DNA from: CAZDKO01 sp964506075 [NCBI: uncultured bacterium]
GTDB lineage: Bacteria > CAZDME01 > JAYEMH01
NCBI GenBank assembly: GCA_964506075.1
Contig: CAZDKO010000042.1
Location: 1-10,214, forward strand
DNA: 10,214 nt
Direction: 5' to 3'
Of the stretch, positions 1 through 9,000 are shown piece after piece. How positions within the stretch are numbered: position 1 is the first letter of the stretch; each line of letters opens with the position of its first letter. Position numbers and translations under genes: made by a program. Below the pieces are notes generated by a model. It had not been told where the DNA came from and made no database searches. It was given only the letters and a program-made list of their open reading frames with translations.

Positions 1-3000
1 AGATGAGAAAGAATTAATTTCAAATCTGGTTCAGTCCGGGCTCGGTTTAAATATTAATCCTCAAATTATTACCGAGGCTATTTACCGGTATTACCAGCAG
101 GTCAGGCGTATTTTCGCGCAGGCGAATCTTGTAGACGATTCAGAGCAGATTACCGTCAGCATTCAGGATCTGAACCGGCTGGTCCTGAATGTGATAGAAC
201 GATTAAAGGATAGTAAAGAAAACATAACCGAGTTAATAGAGCAGGAAGGTTTTAGTACTCTGGGCATAGCTTTAAGGGAGGAGATGTGGAAGACTCTACC
301 GGGATTCAAGGTTTACGCTCATCCGGAACAAAATCTCTCCTATCGCACGGAAGACGACGGAATTTATCTGGTTATCGACGGTGTGAAATATAAAACTAAA
401 TTCAACAACGCAGAGGAAATAGGACGGAATAAGTTCCTGGTTCCGACCAATAACCTTATCCGGACTGAGCGTTCCATGCTTAGCGGGTTGTCCCGTGGTA
501 AATTGGTCATTCTGGAAGGTAAACCCGGTTGCGGAAAGACCAGAATGGCTGAAGATTTAGCCGATAGACTGGGGCTTGAGAAATCGGTATTTTCTATGTA
601 CGGGATGGTTCATTTGACCGACTGGATAGGTAAATTAGTAAAGAGACCAGACGGCAGTTATGAATTAACCTCCAGACCGGTTGAAAAAGCCGGAGGGAAG
701 GATTTCCTCGTTGATTTTCTGCATCTTTATACTCAAGGGGGGTTGTTTATCGTTGATGAAGGAGCGGTGGGTAAAAGAGCGGAGGAACTTTTAGCCTGGC
801 TGGCTCCTATTGCCCGCGGAGAAAGTAAACTTTATTTGACGGAATATCCCGGCTCACAAGCGCTTGAGCTGGTTCGCCATCCTGATTTTAACATCGTTAT
901 CACCACCAATCCTCCTCAGGAGACTACGGCCAGAGAGGATATTCCCGTTGAAATCAAAACCCTGGCGCAGAAAATCTGGGTAAGCGACAGCCTTAATAAA
1001 GAGGATTATTACCGGATAATTGATTATTATCTGCCTGATGCAGTGGACTTATCCGCAGCGGAAATAGATAAAATGATAGAGGTCCACGAAAGTTTCAGGA
1101 AGATGACCTTCGGTAAAGAACACCCGGAGAGATACGAAATTAGTTTAAGGGAAATCGTTCGCTGGGTGGAAGATACGGCGGAAGGAATCAAGCGGTATCA
1201 AAATGCCGATAAGGCGATTTTTGAAGGTTTAATTAAGAATTATTTGGCTCAATTCGGAAACCAGGAATATTTCAAAAAGGCTCTGAATATATTAAAATCT
1301 CATTATCAAAATCGTTTTGATGATTTGTTAAGACAATGGGAAGATTTAGGCAGAATAGAAGTCGATGTTTCTGACAAAAAGGTAAACTTTGATACTTTAA
1401 GTATTCCCCTGGGAATCCCTGCAAATAAAGAATTAGTTCCGTCTTCAGAGGAAGTAGATTGGGCCGAAGGAATAAATGCGGATAATGTTGCTTTAAAGAA
1501 TCTTATCCTTACTTTACAAAATAAGAGAGGAATAGAACCGTCTCCCACTTTAATTTTAGCCGAACCCGGTTCCTCTCCAGAACGGTTGGTGAAGAAACTT
1601 GCCAGTGAGGCACGGTATGAATTGTACAGCCTGGATGCCAATCCTCAGATGACGGCTCAGGATTTGCTGGGAAGTCTATTCCCGTTACTTCAGGATTTTG
1701 ATGAAGAAGGAAGAAAAATATCCACTCAGGGAATGAAATACGAAGCCGGGTTTATCAGCCGGCATTTAATTAAAGAAGATGAAAAGGCAGACGGAAATAA
1801 CCACAAGATTCTCTATGTTAACCATTTAGACGTTTTACCGGAAAAGGTAAGGGTTATATTAAACGATTTCCTGCTCACCGGCAGTATTAATTTAGAAAAT
1901 GAAAAATTTGTCCTGCCGGAGAATGTCCATATTATTGCTTCCATGAGTACCGATTCGGACGTTGAACTTTCTTCCGCATTTTATAATCGTTTCAATAAAG
2001 TCGGCTTAAGGGTAATAAGTTCCTGGAGAGATTTACTGTCCGAACTGCAGAATAAATTCGCTTTAAGTCCAAAGGAAATAAAGTGGGTCTGGGATATTAC
2101 GAATATCGTTACCCAGTTAGATACATCCCAGGCCTGGTCACACCGATACGGTTTTAGTATTAAAGATGCCTGGACGCTGGCCCGTTTTGTGCTTCTGGAA
2201 AAACAAAAGGATCCCCAGGAAGAAGACTGGCGGGTGGTGTATAAGGCGGCAGTCAGAACCTTTGCCAACGCTTTAAGTGAAGCAACTAATAAGCAGGGAG
2301 TAAGCGACCGTTCGTTTTTTATGGAAAAAGTGCTTACGGGTAAAATCTTTGCCGATGTGAAGCAACTGCCTAAAGAACTGAAAACCCTGGATAAAGAACT
2401 ATCCGGAATTGAACGCACCTCTTTTGAAATAAAAACTTCCATACCTCAGTTAAACGAATCGGTGGAACTGAAAAACGGTATCCAGATTGTTCGACTTAAC
2501 GAATCCAGCCTGGCTATTCTTACCCCTAGAAATTTATACGTGACGGATATTTCAAGTTTAGACATCCATGACCAGAGATTGTCCGGAGGTTTAAGTGTCC
2601 GTCTGGACAACGAGCATTTAATAATGACCCTGGAGCTTTTATCCGGAATCGGCGGTGTCGTTATTACGGGACGGGATAACCAGTATGCTCTGCCGCCGGA
2701 AGAAATAGAAGAAAACGCGTTCCTGGAATATGTGTCGCCGTTGGCTCAGGCTGCCGGTACTTTACTGAGTGCCTGGCAAAAAACAGAAAACAACCAGGGC
2801 AAGGTTTATTCTCCTAAAGTTGTGGTTGCCGTCGGTGAAACTGCTTCAGCCAAAACTATGTTAGGAATGAATTTATCCAGGATTATGGGATTAAGGAATT
2901 ATGTATTTTCTACCCACGGCCAGAGTAAAATATCCGATTTCACCGTAGACTTTACCGTTAATCCGGAAGGGAACGGATACGTAGCCCAGATAAAGGAATT

Positions 3001-6000
3001 TCTGAAGTATGTCGGAAAGGTAGACGGCAAATCACTGAAAGTGGATAAGGAATCAATAAGCGGAAGAGCCCTGCTGATTATTGATGAAGCCAATATTCGC
3101 CCGGAGATTCTTTACGCTTTGGCCCCTTTGTTTAGAGGAGAAAAGAAATTCTATATAGAATTCCCCGGAGAAAAGCCTATCTCTGTAGAAGTTGAAGATG
3201 ACGTATTTGTCTTACTTACCATGAATCCGGAAAGTTACGGAGACAGAGATTTTATTTCTCAGACTTTATTAGAAGACGGGGTGAAGGTGTGGATGCCCGA
3301 TCCTCAGGGTTTCAGCGAGAAAGATCTGTCCAATATTATCAAGGCGTGGCATCAGGTCTCTCAACAGGGTGTTACGGAGAAAGTAAAGGAAATATTGGCT
3401 GCCATCCAGAAGGAAAGGGATAAAGAAAAACTTGAGCAAAAAGCGAGACAGCAGTATTTATCCGGACAGATTACCTCATCAGAGTCAAAGAATGATTTCA
3501 GTTCCTATTTACACAAACTTGATTATGCGGGAGATTATAAACTGCGGGAAGAAGACCAGGCGAAAGCGCCGATTGATGTTTTTACTCCTTCGGTATCTCC
3601 CTACAACCGTTTTGATGTCTTAGCGAAAGCGAAAAACCTTAAATTGTTACGCCGGAATCTACCGGTTAAACAAGTTGAGATTAGCCATCAAATCCCCCAC
3701 GGATACGAGATGTTTGATGCCGAAATGCAGATTCAGCTTAAGAAAAACAGATGGGTTTCTATTCCTTCCGTAGCTGCCGGTATGGAGATTTTAGATTTTC
3801 AGGTTCCTGGTTCTGACAAAGAGTTGGTTTTCGGTAAAGACGATGACGATAATTATTACGTTAAAGGCGGAGAGAATAAAAAGGTTACCTTAATCTTTAA
3901 AGCCGCGGCTCCCGCCACTTATTTTGGGATGACGATTCCTTCAGGATTGGCGTTTAACATGAACAGGAACATTCATCCTGAAGTAAGAAGATTATTGCCC
4001 CTGATGGGAATAAGAGAGAATGAGTCCGATTTTAAAGAGGTTCTGGATAAACTGGTAACTTATTTCCGTAATTTCAAGCCAGAAACGATTCCCAATACTG
4101 CCGGAAATGCTTATATTGACATTACTACAAGTCAATGCGGGGTCTGTCGTCACGCCAGCTTTGCTTTTGTCATTACCGCTCAGGAAATAGGTATTCCTGC
4201 CCGTTACGTTAGCAATGAGAAGCACGCTTTTGTCGAAGTGTTAGTGCCTCAATACGGCTGGTTGAGGATTAACCTGGTCTGGGGAGACGATATTCAGCAG
4301 GATTCGTCAAAGCAGCAGCATCAACCCGCTCAGGAGTCTAATCTTCCGCAGCCTGAACAGTATTCTAAAAACCTTCAGTTGATGGCGGCTCTGGGTAAGC
4401 AGCTTCAGAAAATAATGCCAAAGCAGATTCAAAAAAGGATGCCTCGTCTTGAAAGCGGTCAAGAACAGGGTGGTAAAGGACAGGAAGGCAAAGAAGGTTC
4501 TTTAGGAAGAGCTATCTCGCAGAAGCCAATCCCGGGTAAATCTTTCCAGCCGGAAACTCAGGAAGGAAAAGGCCAGGAGAGGGTTTCCATAGAAAGGGAA
4601 GGAGACGGCCGGAAAGAAATCCGAAAGGAATTATCTCAAGCCGAAGGCCGAGAAAGCGGTCAGGGTAAAGAAGCGGGAGAAGGTTCTACCGGATACAGAG
4701 AAGCTGAGGTGCAGAATCAAGCTCAGGAAAAAATGATGTCTTCACAGTCCGGACAGGAGGAAAGAATAATCAGAGAAGATAAAGAGGCCGGAGGTGAAAA
4801 AGATAAGGATAGATTAATCAGTGATGATGAAAATCTGGAAGGATTAATGACCGAATCCGAAGAAAGCAACAAGCGTTTGATATCCGAACTTGTATCGCAG
4901 AGCACGGCCGGCCCGATTATAGAAACTTATAAAAATAAAGTTAACCAGATGAGTCCGGAAGCCAGAAGGTTAGCTCGTGCGTTAATAAGAATTTTCCAGG
5001 AAAAACAGGAAGACATTTTAGAGGAAAGCAAAAGCGGAAGAAGAATAAATATCCTCAGAGATATGACCGGTTCTTTTCAGCCTTTTGACGAGGAACAAGA
5101 AGAATATAGTGAACCGGAATTAGCCGCGGGTATAACTCTGGATTTAAGCAGCAGCATCCAGAATCGCGGGCTGGTTCCTGTAATAATGAGCGTCCTGGAA
5201 CTTTATGCCGTAACGTTCCTGCTGGCAGGGAAGAATAATAAAAAGGTTGATTGGTCTATCAGCGGGTTCGGAGATAATTTTAGAGAGTTTATCAATTTTG
5301 ACGAGGCGGTTAATTTCGATGAACTGTTGGCCAATTTTGCCTTTATCCATTCTCATATGGCCAGGGAAAGCACCAACATATATAAAGCGGTAGAAGGAAT
5401 CATAAAGAAATATCAAGGGACAAAATTAAAGAACAGGATGGAATTAGTTTTTACCGACGGAGAAGATGTTTCCGGATATCTTAAGAAAACCGGCAGCGGC
5501 TACAAAGCGAACGCCAAACTGCAGACTTTATTAGAGAAAGCCAGAAAGGAAGGAATTGATATTATTGGGGTAGGGTTTAACACCCCGCAAGTGCAGATAT
5601 TTGACAAGTACATAATTTTAGAAGACAGTCCTTCTTTTTCCAGGATGGCAGAGGTGTTATTGAGTCTGGCCAATAAGAAGGCGAAGCTTAAGAATCTTCC
5701 CGAGGGCGATTTGAGAGGTTTACTCGGACTGAAAGAGAAAGCGGTCAGTTTCCGGGAAAAAATAAAATTAGAAAAAGGCGCGGCTAACTTGGTATTAGCG
5801 TCTCTTCTTCCGATTATTCCTTTGGCTCTGTTCCTTTATCCGCCGGTTATCATTATCTTAAGGAATTTCATCGAGTTTGATAATAATAGCCTGGGGCCGG
5901 AGCTGGCGTCCATATTCGGCTTGGCTTTTGTTTCAGGAAGTTCTCTGTTTGAAAATGTTAAGAGTAAGTTTTTCGCGGTTAAAACGTTTGTTAACGAAAA

Positions 6001-9000
6001 AATATTAAAGAATGAGAAAGTCAGAAAATACTGGCCATTGGTCCTGGCTCTCTTCCTTTATCCTCCGATTATCATTGTTTTCAGAAATATGCTGAATTTT
6101 GACTTCTCACCCGTAGAAGTTCTGGCCATGTCGGCTCTTCCGATTATCCCGGGTTTTGGTTCTGAAGAGGGAAGAATTTCGACCAGGGCTAAATTTCCTG
6201 ATAAAGAATCAGTGGAACAGGAATTAAAAAGAAGGGCTGAACTGGGACAGTCCAATACGGCCTCGGCTTTAAGAAAAGGAGAATTTAAAAATACAGCCCT
6301 TTATGTAGCGGCTTTAAAATTTAAGGTTAATCTTCCCAAAGAAGAAATAAAAGGGAGATTTCCTGATAAAGAGTCGGTGGAGAAAGAATTAGCCAGAAGA
6401 GAAAAACTGGGACAGGGTAACACCGCCACAGACTTAAAATCAGGAGAATTCCAGGATTGGGCTCTTTATAATTCTGTTCAGAAATTCAAAGTTACCCTTC
6501 CGCAAAAAGGAGGAAAGAGATTTCCTGATAAGGATTCGGTAGAGAAAGAATTAAAACGAAGAGAAGAATTAGGTTGGCCTAATAACGCCGTGGCCTTAAA
6601 GAAAGGAGAACATTCAGACCAGAGGCTTTATTTAGCCGCTTTAGAATTTGGCGCCCAGCTTCCCCAGATGGTTCTCCAGGATATTGATGCTTCCGGTAAA
6701 GAAGCCCTGGAAGCTTTAAAAACATTTATTAGCGAGGAACAATTTAAAAACCAGGGTGTTTCTCTCTCTTCCATTAAACGCAAAGTAGATAAATCCGGAA
6801 GATTGCTGTTATCCTCGATTACTTCAAGACAGGTTTATGTTTATTTAGGCGAAGAATTCAGCAATCAAACAGTTGAGCTAACCCAGGCCAGATTTGATGA
6901 AAGATACGGCTGGATTTTCGCCGCTTATTTAATTGACGCTGAGACCGCTGAAAGAAAGGGTGAACCGCTCCGTTTCTTCAGAATAGAATCCGGTAAAACC
7001 AATTATTTTGAAGAGATGGACGTTACGGAAAGAAGAACGCTTACTCCGGACGGTGAAATAATTATTAGAAAGGCCAAGCTTGACGCCCGCGGAAATTTAA
7101 ACAGAGGAAAAGAACCTCATTCCTCCTTCCCTGAATATCCAAATGCCGAGGTAGAATACCAGGCTCTGGTGGTGGACGGGGAAGAAATTGTTGTCTCGGT
7201 AAAGATATTCCACGACGGGGAAATTACCACCCGGGAACTTTGCACCGTAAGAAACAACCTGACCGGGAAACTGCTCTTTTCTTTTGCCAAGAATTTCCAC
7301 CAGACTCATATAAGAAGATATAAAGATGTAACTGTCCGGACACAACTGCAAAATGACGGAAGATTAAATCTTTTCCGTCAAATGATATGGGCAGGTCTCC
7401 CGGCGGACCTTGACCTTGGCCGTGCCTGGGTGGACGTCAGGGTCCAAAACGGCGGTAAGGATATTACCGAGGTTTATTTCGTAAAAGACGCTAAAGGTGA
7501 ACCGGTCGTTGACGTTAACGGTGAGCCTTTTAAGATTATTGTTGGTGAAAATATTCAATCGCAGTTATCCCGTTTAGCGAGAAAGAAAGAAGCCAGAATC
7601 AGCGTTTACGGTATTTCAACCGGGAAATTGGTAGCCTCTTACGAGACGATGAGTGCCGATGATTTATCCTTAATCGACACAGACCAATACGTCATTACTA
7701 CATTAGGCAAGAAAGGAAGATTAGCCCTCGGCGGTAAAGACTGGGCTGATTTTCATCTCTTCCCGGAAGCAAAAGTCAGATTAACCTGTTCCGGAGGGGC
7801 GGTAAAGAAAGTAAGATTTCTTACTGACCGTGAAGGTAAACCGATTCTTGACAGTAAAGGCAGGAGTTTAGAAGTCGATTTAGGTAAAGACGTTTTGAAG
7901 CAGTTAAGGAAAAAACTGCCGTATTTCCAGGTGCGTAATTTAGGCGAGGTAGTCAATTCAGACAGAGTCTATGGTTTAATCAGCATGCTTCTTAATAACA
8001 ATATTAATATACAGACGAAGAAACACATCTATTCTCTCCTTAACCGGGCGGCTAGAGATGAAAGATTTGCCCAGAGATTAATGGACATATTGGTAGAACT
8101 TAAAAAACCCGTAGAAACGAGTGAGGATACTTATTTATTTTTAAACACCAAAACCGGTCAGAATTTAACCTCTGTGATAAATTCCACTCTTCTTAGGCAA
8201 TTCAGTAAAGATGAAAATTGGGTTTTAACCGCCATCAAGGTCTATCTCGGATTAAATCTTAATTATGAAAATGTAGAGAGACTATTTGACGTTGGTTATC
8301 CTGAGGAATTACTTGCGGATATAGTTAAATTTGCTGGTTATCACCAAGCTAAAATTACGGTGTATAATTCTAACAACCTACCGATAGATTATCTTAATAA
8401 AATGTCTGCCCGGGATTTTGCTTCTGTTAGTGAAGAGGAATATATCATTACGGAATTAGACGAAGATGGTTCGTTAAGCATAGGCGGAAAAGCCTGGTAT
8501 CGTTTCCGTCCGTTCCCCGGCGCCACGGTAAAAATAGCTTCTTCCGCCGGTCAACCGACAAGAATTAAGTTTATCGCCGATAAAGATAAAAGACCGATTC
8601 AGGATAAAGACGGGAGCGCCCTGGAAATTATCTGGGGTAAAGATATCGCCCAGCAGTTAATAGATAAATTACCTTATATGGAAGTAAAAAGTACAGGACA
8701 AATGCTGGATAGCGATAACATGGTTTATAAGTTTATTGAAGTTCTTCTTAATAAGTCGCTCAGTCCCGGTTTCAAGAAAAATGTCTATGCTCTTTTCAAA
8801 GAGGCGGCGCAAAAAGAAGAAACGGCTGAGAAATTATCCGGCATTCTGGAAAATTTGAGAGAATCTTCCGATAGGAAAGTTGCCCGGGATATCAGAGCCT
8901 TCCTGAAAACTAAGGCCGGTAAAGATTTATTGTCTACTATAAAAGCATCCCGCGTCGGGAAAGGTTATAGAAAGATAGAATTGACGGAAGACGAATTGAT

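Noticed and set aside
273-286. AGGGAGGAG just before an in-frame ATG at 284 (residue 95), a possible internal start
   Set aside because: The purine-rich stretch is only about two bases from the ATG, and the same frame encodes an AAA+ lid upstream, so the protein continues through it. It cannot be excluded as a minor internal start.
1981-2442. Minus-strand open frame of 153 codons, plus other antisense frames of 60-111 codons along the window
   Set aside because: They lie wholly opposite AAA+ and other recognisable coding sequence, show no family motif, and arise because the codon use of the main frame rarely produces stops on the other strand.
3432-3623. Plus-strand open frame of 63 codons
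   Set aside because: It overlaps the main frame in another register, has no motif and no convincing ribosome binding site, while the main frame stays open through it.
4283-4800. Low-complexity stretch as a sign of a frameshift between two separate genes
   Set aside because: The frame is the same on both sides (transglutaminase before, VWA after) with no stop, and the composition is typical of a disordered linker.
1-5686. Eukaryotic midasin or dynein heavy chain
   Set aside because: There are no introns over 10 kb, and the transglutaminase, membrane hairpins, helical repeats and UPF0489-like domain are absent from those proteins.
6506-6514. AAGGAGG ribosome-binding-like sequence inside the helical repeats
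   Set aside because: No start codon follows at a useful distance; it simply encodes Lys-Gly-Gly-Lys between repeat copies.
6194-6667. Tandem repeats considered as a CRISPR array or mobile-element ends
   Set aside because: Units are 162-165 bases, stay in frame, differ mostly in ways that keep the protein pattern, and have no spacer structure or inverted repeats.
6790-6930. Similarity to the small beta barrel at the end of integrases and IS21/Mu-type transposases
   Set aside because: Only a generic strand pattern is shared, and no catalytic Asp-Asp-Glu domain exists nearby; better explained as part of the beta-rich region.
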